Notes: a model not told the origin generated them from the sequence alone. A stretch of DNA of 64,000 bases from Prevotellaceae bacterium (GCA_003150315.1 QAML01000007.1:1-64000), one strand, 5' to 3'. Counted from the stretch's first letter, positions 8,738-17,837 are shown. Numbers and translations: made by a program.

Positions 8738-8770
8738 CAAAGGAGCGGCGGTATTCATGCCGCCCCTTTG
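8738..8770 (-). terminator. Intra-operon hairpin between the DUF4876-like and DUF6850-like genes
   Basis: On the minus strand CAAAGGGGCGGC pairs with GCCGCTCCTTTG (one G-U), followed by TTTTC. It sits in the only wide gap (96 bp) of the operon. No promoter-like TAnnTTTG box follows it. Plausible role: partial termination or mRNA 3'-end protection giving more receptor and lipoprotein than peptidases. The structure is seen; the function is inferred. Confidence 0.55.
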
Positions 8771-8792
8771 CTGAAAATGTATTTTGCTGTTA

Positions 8793-9968
8793 TTATTCTT
8801 CTTTGAGCGGCTGGCTTGTCAAGAAGTCATCTGCAGAGTTGTTGGTATCCTGATAGTATTTGCGTCCGTTAACAGTCTTGGATACCTTACGACGTTCGCA
8901 TTTTGCTGCGTAAGCATCGCTGCAGAGCACGCCCTGCTTGTCGTCTTTGGCAAGGAAGAATCCGTAGTGTTCGGTTGAGTTCGCATTCCAAACATCAACT
9001 GCGTCGAGAACATACTTTGAAGGAATCATCATGTATTCTTGAGTAGAAGTACTTCCTGGAGTTGTCTGGAAGTTACTTGCATCTGAAGCAAAGTCCTCGG
9101 GAGTTACGCCTTCGGGAAGTTTAACGAGTGCAAGGGCGATAGACTGTACGCCGAAGCCCCACATAGGCATAAATTTGTTGTTTGTGAAGATAACTTTCAA
9201 GTTCTTTGCGGGATAGTCAACTTCCTGTGAGTTGTAATCAAGATATACTTCCCAGTCTGCATTGCTCAAATCGGGGCAGTTGGGGTCGTTTGCGTGATCG
9301 GCATCAGCATGGTTTGCTGCGTCGTTAGCAATAAGAATGCTCTGACCGGGCAATAGGGGATAGTCGTGTCCGTTTCCTGGGAATGCAAGTACAGCTCCGT
9401 TTGCCATGGGATAGAGGTCGGTGATGCCGTTAGCCTGCCAAGCATTCTGAGTTTTCTGACCTGCGAGTGCGGAAGCAAGGATAAGGTTGTCAAGATATTG
9501 TACCTCGTCGCTGTTGTTTACAATCTCAAAGAAAGAATCTTTGATGTAATACTGTTTGCCACCGGCATTGTAAATGGTCTTGAAGATAAGTGTTGACTGA
9601 TAAGCTTTGCTTACATCCAAGGTTACAGTGGTCTGAGCGTAAACGTTAGCTTTTGCAAGACCTGTAATGAATGCCGTAGCTTCGTCTTTTACTTTTCCTA
9701 TTACCGAGAAGTCGTAAACGCCCTGCTTCAAAACCAAGGGAGTTTGTGCACTTGAGAGATTTACAGTGTCGTTAACGCCTTTGTCGCTTTTTACAACAAG
9801 CTGCAAGTTAGAAATGTTGTCAAGTGCCAAACCATCGCCAAGGTTCAAGTTAACTGATACGGGGTAGGATTTGATGCCGCCACCGTTGTCTGAACTGCAG
9901 GCTGCGAATGCCACTGACAATCCGGCTACGAGCACTGCTGCGAAGATTTTGTTAAAAATTTTTTTCAT
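8793..9968 (-). CDS. DUF4876-like surface lipoprotein
   Basis: 391 residues with a lipoprotein signal (AFAACSSD, Cys near residue 24). After an Ig-like stretch (about 35-125, with VNLNLGDGLALDNI and LKQGVYDFSVIGKV) comes the block characteristic of DUF4876 proteins: KDSFFEIVNNSDEVQYLDN, the PLLPGQSILIANDAANH segment, and LSNADWEVY. A short His/Asp-rich segment (NHADADHANDPNCPD, about residues 216-230) could bind metal. The gene lies 30 bp downstream of the TonB-dependent receptor gene. By analogy with SusD-type arrangements it probably sits on the cell surface as the receptor's lipoprotein partner; the ligand is unknown. Confidence 0.8.
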   Translation of the reverse strand: MKKIFNKIFAAVLVAGLSVAFAACSSDNGGGIKSYPVSVNLNLGDGLALDNISNLQLVVKSDKGVNDTVNLSSAQTPLVLKQGVYDFSVIGKVKDEATAFITGLAKANVYAQTTVTLDVSKAYQSTLIFKTIYNAGGKQYYIKDSFFEIVNNSDEVQYLDNLILASALAGQKTQNAWQANGITDLYPMANGAVLAFPGNGHDYPLLPGQSILIANDAANHADADHANDPNCPDLSNADWEVYLDYNSQEVDYPAKNLKVIFTNNKFMPMWGFGVQSIALALVKLPEGVTPEDFASDASNFQTTPGSTSTQEYMMIPSKYVLDAVDVWNANSTEHYGFFLAKDDKQGVLCSDAYAAKCERRKVSKTVNGRKYYQDTNNSADDFLTSQPLKEE

Positions 9969-9998
9969 CTGTCTTTTGTTTTAGTGGTTGGTTATTAT

Positions 9999-12860
9999 TT
10001 AGAATTTCATTTTTAGTTCTGCTCCGAAGTATGTATCGGGGTAGAGTGATTGCTTAGCTCTTGTGTTCTTATTGACATGATATTTTTTCATGCCGAGGAA
10101 GTTGTTTGCCATAAAGGAGATTTCTGCAATTTTGCCGAGTTCTTTTGTAAGACGGAAGTTGAACAATGCCCACGGCTTGATGTTGTCGCTTTTGAATGCG
10201 TAGAGCAGCTCACGTCCATAGAGCAATTTGTACTGATCCATGTTCTCGTACTCGGGTTTCCAGTCGGTCCACTCGCCCTGACGGTTATAGAAACCGAGCG
10301 GTGATATTACGTATCTTGTACCATCGGCAGAAAGATGATAGAGTTTTGTTCCACCTTTTGTCTGGTATATGCTGCGCTGGTTTTCATACCATACTACCTG
10401 CATGGTAGTTGTGAACACAAGGTTTACGGCAGGAATGTGGGTTATGAAACGGAAGTTGGTGTTTACGCGGTCGCTTATTGTTCCGCTTCCTGCAGGCAAC
10501 ATTGAAATGTAGTCGTATCCGTATCTCGGATAGTTGAGACTTGTTATTTCTCTCTGTCTCTTTATGTGAAACCATGCACCGTCAATTACGAGCGATGTGT
10601 GCAATGCCTGCCACGTTCCGAAGTCCCACGAATATTCAATACCGTGTTTGTCAGTGCGTGTGGTGTTTGCCGGACGATACCATGTGTTTATTTCGTTGCC
10701 GGTGGTTACTTCTGCGCTGTGATGTTCGCCATTGTAATTATAGGTTACCTCTCTGTTGGCATACGCAAGGTTCGAAGCATACGGCAAAATGTTCTCGGGG
10801 ATTTTATATTTGGTATAGTCGAGAGCTATAAACTCCGAACTGAAACCATACTCATTGCGGTGGCGTTCGGTAAAGAAGTTTACGTAGCCCTTCATGTTTC
10901 CAATGCGTGCGTTAAGCCCGATTTCCCATTTCGTACTTCTTGCGGGTTTCAGGTTGGGGTTAATGGTGTTGTCCACAACTTTTGTTGTCATAACCGCAAG
11001 GCGTGAGTTGTCTGCGCCGATAGCACTGAAGCTTACGTTGTCAAAGTATGCTTTATCGGGATAGAGATAGAGCAGCGTGGGCATCTTGTTCGAAATACCG
11101 AAGCCGCCGCTTATACTCAACTTGTCGAATATATTGTTGTTCTTCTTTGAAAGGAAAGTGAATTCCGTATTCACACGGGGTTCGGCAACAAAGATAGAGT
11201 TGCGTTTTGACTTCTCCTTGTCGAGGAAGAGATTGGTGAGACGGATACCGGCATCGAATTGCAGATTCGTGGCTCCTATGTTGAACGAAGATACATCGTT
11301 AAGGAATGCCGACAAATTGTGAAGTGCGGGAATGTCTTTGAATTTGCGGGGACGATACGACTGAGCTTCGCCAGCTTTCGGCGGAAGATTGAGGTCGAAC
11401 TTCAAACCGTAACCCATATTATCGTCAAGACGATATTCCAAACCTGCTTTTACGTTGGTATATCCCTTGTTAGCAAGCTGGATATACTTGTTGGTCTTCA
11501 ACTGTGCGAATATGTTTATGGGGATTCCCTCAATGCTGTAGTCGCTGTAGTAAACTTTTGTGAGCATCTTGGCTATGTGCTCGCCTGTTTCCATACTTCC
11601 CGAAATCACACCATCGGGAGTGGAAATTCTGTCATGGTGAGTGTCGAGCGTGCGAGCCACCTGTCCCGAAAGGTCATAGTCCAATCCCGTGAGCCAACCG
11701 TTCAGTTGCGCATGTCCGTGGATAGCGAGCCTTCCGCCTGTGTTCTTGTTCTTGAACGTAAGGTCAAGTTCGCTCATCTGCTTGTCATATTTATAGTTGT
11801 TCACATTGCTGTAGAACGAACCGTTTACGTTGAATGTAACAGGTCGGTCGCTGTTTTTGCCGAATACGTTCGAGTAACCCACAGTTCCCGTTATGCGGTC
11901 ATAGCCCATATATTTGCGGCGTGTGTCGGCGTAAGATTGCGACCAGTCAACACCTATGTTCATTGTTCCTGTGCCGAGGCTGAAACCTTTGCCTGCGTAT
12001 GCGAGTTTCGAGAACGGGTCTGCTTTGAATTTAGCTTCGAGCGGACTGCGACCGGCTTTGGTTTTCACAACCATTACACCCGAAGTAAGGTTACCGTATT
12101 CCACCGAGGGGATACCGCGTATTACTTCCACCGATTCTATATTGTCTGCCGAAATGGTACGAAGGTCTGCACCGCGACCGGCAGTAACCTGATTGTTCGC
12201 ATCATCGGTTGTTGCGCTAAGACTTTTGCCGTTGCGCGTGGGAGCTATGGCTTGCAGGTTGGCATCATTGCTTATGGGCGTGCCGTCAAGTATAATGGCG
12301 GTACCGAGTGCGTTGTTGTCGTTACTGCCTATCTCTCTCACGTTTGCCTGTGCCAGATTGTTGAGCGTGGGATTCGTTGTGAGCGCACCGGGCATGAGTT
12401 GCAACATGTCGGCAAGGCTTTTGGGCTGAATGTGGCGCACAGCGTCCTGATCTATTATGGATTTCGAACCCATGGCTTGCTGTTTGGCGGTAACCGTTAC
12501 CCCCTTTAGGCTCAGAGACAGGCGTTCCATTTTAATGTCCAGGCGGTCTTTGCCGTTGCCTTTTATTCTGATTTTGCCGCGTACTTCCTTGCAGCCGAGA
12601 CATGATACATAATAATCAAGCTCGCCCACAGGCACGTTGCTCAGTTTGAAATGTCCTCTTTCGTCTGTAAGTGTAAACAGCGAGTTGTTGAGTATCACGG
12701 ATGCCACTTCCACCGGTTTTCCTTCGGTATCGGTTACTGTGCCTTCAAGTCTTCCCGTATTGCCTGTTTGGGCGTTTGCAGGAATACAGAAAAACAAGGT
12801 TATTACGAAAACCGATGAGATGATGTGTTTTATGTCCGAAATGATGCTCTTTATTCTCAT
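9999..12860 (-). CDS. TonB-dependent outer-membrane receptor heading the protease operon
   Basis: 953 residues from the chosen start (MRIKSIISDI). An ATG 10 codons upstream overlaps the probable -7 promoter box, so it is rejected. Order: signal peptide ending PANA; carboxypeptidase-regulatory-like domain (GRLEGTVTDTEGKPVEVASV, DERGHFKLSNVPVGE); plug domain (QDAVRHIQPKSLADMLQLMPGA... IESVEVIRGIPSVEYGNLTSGVM); then a long barrel. There is no extra N-terminal STN domain and no SusD gene beside it; the next gene is a DUF4876-like lipoprotein. Energy-dependent import of an unknown ligand; the HmuY-like gene and peptidases in the same operon make haem, iron or a peptide-bound ligand the leading guesses. 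Confidence 0.9.
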   Translation of the reverse strand: MRIKSIISDIKHIISSVFVITLFFCIPANAQTGNTGRLEGTVTDTEGKPVEVASVILNNSLFTLTDERGHFKLSNVPVGELDYYVSCLGCKEVRGKIRIKGNGKDRLDIKMERLSLSLKGVTVTAKQQAMGSKSIIDQDAVRHIQPKSLADMLQLMPGALTTNPTLNNLAQANVREIGSNDNNALGTAIILDGTPISNDANLQAIAPTRNGKSLSATTDDANNQVTAGRGADLRTISADNIESVEVIRGIPSVEYGNLTSGVMVVKTKAGRSPLEAKFKADPFSKLAYAGKGFSLGTGTMNIGVDWSQSYADTRRKYMGYDRITGTVGYSNVFGKNSDRPVTFNVNGSFYSNVNNYKYDKQMSELDLTFKNKNTGGRLAIHGHAQLNGWLTGLDYDLSGQVARTLDTHHDRISTPDGVISGSMETGEHIAKMLTKVYYSDYSIEGIPINIFAQLKTNKYIQLANKGYTNVKAGLEYRLDDNMGYGLKFDLNLPPKAGEAQSYRPRKFKDIPALHNLSAFLNDVSSFNIGATNLQFDAGIRLTNLFLDKEKSKRNSIFVAEPRVNTEFTFLSKKNNNIFDKLSISGGFGISNKMPTLLYLYPDKAYFDNVSFSAIGADNSRLAVMTTKVVDNTINPNLKPARSTKWEIGLNARIGNMKGYVNFFTERHRNEYGFSSEFIALDYTKYKIPENILPYASNLAYANREVTYNYNGEHHSAEVTTGNEINTWYRPANTTRTDKHGIEYSWDFGTWQALHTSLVIDGAWFHIKRQREITSLNYPRYGYDYISMLPAGSGTISDRVNTNFRFITHIPAVNLVFTTTMQVVWYENQRSIYQTKGGTKLYHLSADGTRYVISPLGFYNRQGEWTDWKPEYENMDQYKLLYGRELLYAFKSDNIKPWALFNFRLTKELGKIAEISFMANNFLGMKKYHVNKNTRAKQSLYPDTYFGAELKMKF

Positions 12861-12887
12861 GTCTGTAAATCTTGTATTTGTGATATG

Positions 12888-12895
12888 CAAATTTA
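12888..12895 (-). promoter_or_regulatory. Probable -7 box of the TonB/peptidase operon
   Basis: On the minus strand TAAATTTG lies 28 bp before the chosen ATG at 12860 and matches TAnnTTTG. No clear TTTG is seen at the -33 position, which could mean activator dependence. It overlaps the alternative upstream ATG at 12890 and so helps to decide the start. Confidence 0.5.
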
Positions 12896-13274
12896 GTTTC
12901 TTTTCCTGTCATGGGTATAACTATTTGTGGGTATTTTGATGTGAAGCGAAAAAAATATTACATTTTGTAATGTTTGTCGTAAAAACGTTGACTTTTTGTA
13001 AATAAACACGACAAAATTCTGCGTGAAGCTCTGAAAAGTGCGGAATGTGGCGTTTTTCATGCCTATAACGGGGTTATAACCATATTTTCAGGCAATAAGA
13101 TGCAAATTTTCTGTGAAAACGGTGTTTTTTCCCTGTTTGCGTCGTTAAGAAAAGGGAGTGAATATTTTCAATGTGGTATTTGCATATATTCATACTTTAT
13201 TCATTTTATATGGTATCCCGCATGAGGGTCGGGGAGTGGCTCGGAACAGTGCCGGCAATGCTTTTTTTGATGTG
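12896..13274. other. Gene-free AT-rich stretch upstream of the TonB operon
   Basis: About 380 bp between the operon promoter and repeat copy 2. I see no convincing ORF or RNA gene. It is AT-rich, with several oligo-T and oligo-A tracts (for example near 12950-13010), and is a likely location for regulator binding, but no specific operator could be assigned. The 120 bp between repeat copy 2 and murF (13404-13526) also hold nothing recognisable. Confidence 0.5.
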
Positions 13275-13403
13275 TTTGTAAGTTGTTGTGTATCAGAAGT
13301 CCGCAAACGGCAAAAAATACAAGGCACATATTTTAAAATATGTGCCTTGTATTTGAAAATATATGGCTTGTATTTTTTATGACAAGCCTTATGTTTTTTC
13401 GCG
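13275..13403 (+). repeat. Dispersed ~128-bp palindromic element, copy 2
   Basis: Left tail TTTGTAAGTTGTTGTGTATC, then a core with the palindrome first (TACAAGGCACAT / ATGTGCCTTGTA around ATTTTAAAAT) followed by the half-site ATATGGCTTGTA, then the right tail ending ACAAGCCTTATGTTTTTTCG. The core is in the 'B' orientation relative to the tails. It lies between murF (3' end) and the TonB operon, both on the minus strand. Confidence 0.9.
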
Positions 13404-13526
13404 GGTGCGGAAGCGGAGTGAATTCTGTGGCATTTCCGCGTGAAAAATCCCCGAATTAACCGCAATTTGTGCAGTGAATATATGCATCCGCAGGTTAATT
13501 TTTGTGTCGCAAGCCGCCGGGGGAGG

Positions 13527-14828
13527 TTAAAGATAGTCAGGCAAACGGAAAAGTTTATTGCCGTTGCTGCCTTTTATCAGTATGGTATATCCCGAGGGGG
13601 CTTCTTTTTTAATTTCTTCAATCACGTCGTCCACGGTGTGGAATGTAGGGAATGCGGGGTGCATCTTCTCAAAACATTCGCCCACAAGCCATACTTTTTC
13701 GAAGCCGGTCAATGAAACTGCATCGAGCAGTTTCTGATGTTCTTCTTCGCTTTCCGCGCCCAGTTCTCTCATTTCACCGAGGATAACCATCTTGTTTGCC
13801 GCGTGAAGTTCCGCAAAATTCTTGAGAGCGGCGTGCATGCTCGTGGGATTAGCGTTGTATGCATCGATAATCAGGGTGTTGTGCTCGGTTTGCTTCAGCT
13901 GCGAACGGTTGTTTGAGGGAACGTAGTCGCGTAGTGCCTCGCAAATGTCGGTTTCCGGCACATTGAATTTAATGCCCACCGCCACGGCGGCAAGCAGGTT
14001 GGCTATGTTGTAATCGCCAATAAGTTTGGTTTCCACCGTGTGCCATTCGCCGTTACCGCTTTTCCATTTGAAGGAAATGTACGGGTCGCAGTTTACGACT
14101 TCTCCCAATACTTCGGGATGGGCTTCGGCTTTTGTTCCGTATTTATAGGCTTTCAGCCCTTCCGCCACGCGGCACAGTATTTCGGAATCGGAGTTAAGGA
14201 ATATCGCTCCGTCTTTCTTTTTGCGCAGATAGTCGTAGAGTTCGGCTTTGGTGTGCACCACGCCCTCAAACGAACCGAACCCTTCGAGATGTGCACGCCC
14301 CACGTTTGTTATTATTCCGTAGTCGGGATGTACAATGTTCGTGAGCTGTGCTATTTCGCCGCGATGATTTGCTCCGGTTTCTATTACGGCTATTTCATGT
14401 TCCTTCCCGAGACGCAGCAAAGTCTTTGGAACTCCGATATGGTTGTTATAGTTTGCTTCGGTGTGGAGCACATTGTATTTCTTTGCAAGTACCGTTGACA
14501 CGAGTTCCTTTGTGGTGGTCTTGCCGTTGGTTCCGGTTATCTGTATAACGGGCAGCGCGAGTTTTTCGCGGTGAAACGCGGCAAGATCCTGCATAGTTTG
14601 CAGTGCGTTGTCCGCTACAATATAACGTTTGTCGCCTTTAGCCGCAAACTCGCGGCGGTCTATCACTGCATAGGCGCATCCTTCCGCAAGAGCTTTTGAT
14701 GCGTAAACGTTTCCGTCGAAGTTTTCTCCGCGCAGCGCGAAGAAAATTGAACCTTGGGGGCATGAACGGCTGTCGGTAGTGATTATCGGGTGCTCAAGAA
14801 AGATTTTGTAAAGTTCTTCGATTTGCAT
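13527..14828 (-). CDS. murF: UDP-N-acetylmuramoyl-tripeptide--D-alanyl-D-alanine ligase
   Basis: 433 residues, the usual MurF length. MurF adds D-Ala-D-Ala to the UDP-MurNAc-tripeptide in the cytoplasm, completing the soluble peptidoglycan precursor. The ATP-binding P-loop ITGTNGKTTTKE is at about residues 97-108; other Mur-ligase blocks are TEANYNNHIGVP, IETGANHRGEI, ITNVGRAHLEGFGS and IIDAYNANPTSM, the last typical of MurF rather than MurC/D/E. It is the last gene of a minus-strand run with the DUF3298 protein, aroB and the CDP-glycerol-transferase-like gene. No other mur genes are close. Confidence 0.95.
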   Translation of the reverse strand: MQIEELYKIFLEHPIITTDSRSCPQGSIFFALRGENFDGNVYASKALAEGCAYAVIDRREFAAKGDKRYIVADNALQTMQDLAAFHREKLALPVIQITGTNGKTTTKELVSTVLAKKYNVLHTEANYNNHIGVPKTLLRLGKEHEIAVIETGANHRGEIAQLTNIVHPDYGIITNVGRAHLEGFGSFEGVVHTKAELYDYLRKKKDGAIFLNSDSEILCRVAEGLKAYKYGTKAEAHPEVLGEVVNCDPYISFKWKSGNGEWHTVETKLIGDYNIANLLAAVAVGIKFNVPETDICEALRDYVPSNNRSQLKQTEHNTLIIDAYNANPTSMHAALKNFAELHAANKMVILGEMRELGAESEEEHQKLLDAVSLTGFEKVWLVGECFEKMHPAFPTFHTVDDVIEEIKKEAPSGYTILIKGSNGNKLFRLPDYL

Positions 14829-14859
14829 ATTATATATAATGTATATATAGGAGGCTAGT

Positions 14860-15723
14860 TCAGTCTCGTTTTTTAAGCAGACTGAGGGCTTCCTTTGTCA
14901 TGTGTTGCTTTATTTCATCGAAAGGAACGGTGAATTTTGGCGCACCAAGCGAGAAGGGCGTTATTTCGTATGGTTGGAAAACGAACGTCATGCCGTTTCG
15001 CGAAAGGAACGGTGCGGCTTGGGGAATGGGAAAACTCTTCAGCGGTGTTTCGATTGAGACATCGGCTTCGGATTCGGGGGCAAGCAGACTGCGGAAATTC
15101 TCATCGCTCACACAGTTCTCGCCAAGCGTCTTTTTAAGATAGGAGCGCACGCCTTCACGCATGAGTTTGTGGAAATCGTTGGAGGTTGTGTCCTTTATCA
15201 TGTCCCATCCGAACTGCTTTCCGTCGTTTTTGCGGAAAGTCATGCCCGACACTGAAGTTATGCCGTGCATTCCGTGAGTGCATTCGGCAAGTGTGAAGCA
15301 GAAACTGATGTAGTTTTTCCTGTTTACGTCCATTCTGCAATCGGCTTTATAGTATGAAACCGGGGCGGAGTCGCGATTGGCAACGAAACTGTTGTATTTC
15401 ATGTTGCCGTAGTAGGAAACCACGTTGTCAACATTCATTGTGTCGGCAGGCGTACCCTTTCCCAGTTTGCTTCTAATCCATGCTGCGATGTTTGCACTTA
15501 ATTTTCCTGTAATGGGAGTGGGATAGTCGGCGTGAATGTCCACTGCTATACAGCGTTTGTCGGTTGAATCGGCGCGACAAAAGTTTGCCGAATCCACGCA
15601 AAGCGTATCGGGGCGTGTGAATGTGCGTTTGAATTTGGAATTTTTGCACGACGTAACGCACGCCAAGGCAAAAAGCGTTGCCGCAAATAAGGAAAAAACA
15701 GTGCGCATACGTGTGGACTTCAT
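14860..15723 (-). CDS. DUF3298 (RsiV-like) lipoprotein
   Basis: 287 residues with a lipoprotein signal (VTSC, Cys26). The C-terminal block FVFQPYEITPFSLGAPKFTVPFDE is the hallmark of the DUF3298/RsiV C-terminal fold, and the middle (ISFCFTLAECTHGMHGITSVSGMTF) corresponds to the preceding conserved part. Proteins of this fold include RsiV, which binds lysozyme, but most Bacteroidales members are uncharacterised; no sigma or anti-sigma partner is encoded nearby. It lies 12 bp downstream of aroB and 31 bp upstream of murF, so it is probably co-transcribed. Cell-envelope localisation is inferred. Confidence 0.8.
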   Translation of the reverse strand: MKSTRMRTVFSLFAATLFALACVTSCKNSKFKRTFTRPDTLCVDSANFCRADSTDKRCIAVDIHADYPTPITGKLSANIAAWIRSKLGKGTPADTMNVDNVVSYYGNMKYNSFVANRDSAPVSYYKADCRMDVNRKNYISFCFTLAECTHGMHGITSVSGMTFRKNDGKQFGWDMIKDTTSNDFHKLMREGVRSYLKKTLGENCVSDENFRSLLAPESEADVSIETPLKSFPIPQAAPFLSRNGMTFVFQPYEITPFSLGAPKFTVPFDEIKQHMTKEALSLLKKRD

Positions 15724-15735
15724 ATCACTTGCGGT

Positions 15736-16794
15736 TTAGTTCATGGCATCTCCGAAAAAATCAAGCATAGCCATGATTTCTTCTTTAGAAGCCGTGCAGT
15801 CGAGTTCTATTTTTCCTATTCCCGAAAGGAGTGTAAAGTTTATAATGCCGCCGGTGTTCTTTTTGTCGTGGCGCATAAGCTCGAACAAACGGTCGTAGTC
15901 GTTGCAAGTGAATGCAAAACTGCCATAGTTGCGGCGTATATAGTCAATGGTTTGCTGCATCTGCATTGACGGGAAATTTTTCTTTGTTTTGCTCAGAAAC
16001 AGTTCGCACACCATTCCCCACGCCACGGCATATCCGTGCAGCACGGGGCGGGATTTTGAAAGCGCAAAGCTTTCCAATGCGTGTCCTGCGGTATGTCCCA
16101 CGTTCAAAGCCTTGCGTATTCCGTGTTCATGCGGATCTTGCTTCACGATGTTCGCCTTAATGTCAATGCTTGCAGCCACCATGTCGTGAAGTTCTGCTAT
16201 GTCGCAGTCGTTGAAATTGAAATTCATGAGCTGAGACCAGACCTTTTCGTTGCTGATAAGCCCGTGTTTAATCATTTCTGCGTATCCGGAAAGAAGATTG
16301 CGGGTATCGAGCGAGCGTAGAAACTCTGTGTCGACAATAACACGGCGCGGCGCATTGAAAACACCTACTTCGTTTTTGAGACCATTAAAGTTAATGGCTG
16401 TCTTTCCGCCTACCGAAGCGTCAACCATTGATAGAAGAGTAGTAGGAACGTTTATGTATGCAATTCCGCGCTTGAAAGTTGAAGCCGCAAAGCCTCCGAG
16501 ATCGGAAACCATGCCTCCTCCCACGTTTATCAACAGAGAATGTCGCGACGCTCCGCCGTTGCTGAGTGCCGACCATACGCTTGCGAGAGATTCAAGAGTC
16601 TTGTTGGCATCGGTGGCACCTATTACAATCTGTCCGGCACCCTTTATGGCATCGCTGTCTTTAAGAATCGGGGCGCACAAATCAAGTGTCGTGGTGTCGT
16701 AAAGCACGAAGATTTTGTCGGGCTTTATTTCCGAAACGGCTATGTCTGTTTCCGCCGCTGCCCGGTGCGACATGATTACGGTTGGGTCAATCAT
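15736..16794 (-). CDS. aroB: 3-dehydroquinate synthase
   Basis: 352 residues. It converts DAHP to 3-dehydroquinate, the second step of the shikimate pathway, with NAD+ and a divalent metal. Diagnostic blocks: INVGGGMVSDLGGFAASTFKRG, NVPTTLLSMVDASVGGKTAIN, the metal-ligand motif LNVGHTAGHALE, and HGYAVAWGM. Its start overlaps the stop of the upstream gene by 4 bp, so translation is coupled. It supplies chorismate for the trp operon in this window but is not linked to it. Confidence 0.95.
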   Translation of the reverse strand: MIDPTVIMSHRAAAETDIAVSEIKPDKIFVLYDTTTLDLCAPILKDSDAIKGAGQIVIGATDANKTLESLASVWSALSNGGASRHSLLINVGGGMVSDLGGFAASTFKRGIAYINVPTTLLSMVDASVGGKTAINFNGLKNEVGVFNAPRRVIVDTEFLRSLDTRNLLSGYAEMIKHGLISNEKVWSQLMNFNFNDCDIAELHDMVAASIDIKANIVKQDPHEHGIRKALNVGHTAGHALESFALSKSRPVLHGYAVAWGMVCELFLSKTKKNFPSMQMQQTIDYIRRNYGSFAFTCNDYDRLFELMRHDKKNTGGIINFTLLSGIGKIELDCTASKEEIMAMLDFFGDAMN

Positions 16795-17837
16795 ATTATG
16801 AATTTTTTGAGTCGCCAGCGCAATTTCAACTTTCTAATGAGATTCAGCGGCTTTTTACGTATTTTTCCTTTGTAGTTTGCAATGAAATCATCTACGGCAT
16901 TGAGCACCCTTGACGAGTTTTTGCCGTCGCGATGAGCTTCGTGCATGGAAGTATATTCGCGAATGTTGCTCATAAGTTCGTCGGGGCGCGTAAGAGCACG
17001 CTCGATAGCCGGACCAATAAGCTCTGTGTCGGTAACGTTAAGCAAATGTTTCCCGGGATGAGTGTTGCGGTAAGTAACAACCGGCTTGTCGAGCAACATA
17101 TATTCCACTGTAATCGAAGAACTGTCGCACAGCATAACGTCGCTCTCCCTAAAAGTTTCCAAACCTTTGTTCACTTTGCGGAAATCAATATTGTCATGAC
17201 GCGCGGCAATTTGCTTGTAGTCTTCGATAAGTTGGGAATCGTCGAGTTTGGGATGGAATGTTATTATCCAACGCCAGTTTTTCTCGGAAGCCAAACGGTC
17301 AATGGTTTCGCGCAGTGCCCATGCCGACGTAATACCTTTGGAAAATGTGGGAGAGTAAAGTATTACCGGTACATCTCTTTTGGGTTCCGGCGGAAGTGAA
17401 GGCGAAAAAAACGCATCAACTTTGCACCATCCGGTTTCGTATACCTTGAAGAATTTGTGTTTTGCCTCAAGTTGTTTGAAATAAGGAGTACTTGACGGTC
17501 CCTGGGTGCAGTAGATATCAAACCAGTTGCGTATTGTGAAATGGTCGTCTATCTTTTCTATTCGTTTACGCATGGGATAGCCGTGAAAAACCGCCACCTT
17601 TACGCCGGGGAAAAAGTCGTAGATGAAATTGCCCGGTGCAAAAATTGCAATGGGGTTATATTTCTTCACTTCGTCAAAGGTTTTCAGTCTTCGTTCTCCC
17701 TCGGTCAGCAAATCATCGCATTCGTCTTCTATGTACCATGCCGCCTCATCGCCACGACGAAGTATTTCTTTCTCGAGCGGACGCAGAATGGAGTAGGCAT
17801 AATTCAATGATGCAAAAAGTAGATAGTGTTTTGCCAT
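16791..17837 (-). CDS. CDP-glycerol:poly(glycerophosphate) glycerophosphotransferase-like protein
   Basis: 348 residues resembling the C-terminal catalytic domain of the TagB/TagF family (GT-B-like). Supporting blocks: VFHGYPMRKR, VYETGWCKVDAFF, ILYSPTFSKGIT (the YAPT-like motif), WRWIITFHPKL, and DVMLCDSSSITVEYMLLDKPVVTY, the diagnostic phosphate/nucleotide-binding segment. In Gram-negative bacteria such enzymes are thought to build glycerophosphate-containing surface polymers; the acceptor here is unknown. A short basic tail (KIRKKPLNLIRKLKLRWRLKK) may bind the membrane surface. First gene of the run with aroB, the DUF3298 gene and murF. Confidence 0.85.
   Translation of the reverse strand: MAKHYLLFASLNYAYSILRPLEKEILRRGDEAAWYIEDECDDLLTEGERRLKTFDEVKKYNPIAIFAPGNFIYDFFPGVKVAVFHGYPMRKRIEKIDDHFTIRNWFDIYCTQGPSSTPYFKQLEAKHKFFKVYETGWCKVDAFFSPSLPPEPKRDVPVILYSPTFSKGITSAWALRETIDRLASEKNWRWIITFHPKLDDSQLIEDYKQIAARHDNIDFRKVNKGLETFRESDVMLCDSSSITVEYMLLDKPVVTYRNTHPGKHLLNVTDTELIGPAIERALTRPDELMSNIREYTSMHEAHRDGKNSSRVLNAVDDFIANYKGKIRKKPLNLIRKLKLRWRLKKFII

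Noticed and set aside
11259..12509. A 416-codon open frame antisense to the TonB receptor gene
   Set aside because: It is Cys- and Val-rich without recognisable motifs, and overlaps the conserved receptor plug and barrel coding sequence.
12861..12890. Start of the TonB receptor at ATG 12890
   Set aside because: It overlaps the probable -7 box, and the 10 extra residues displace the signal peptide.
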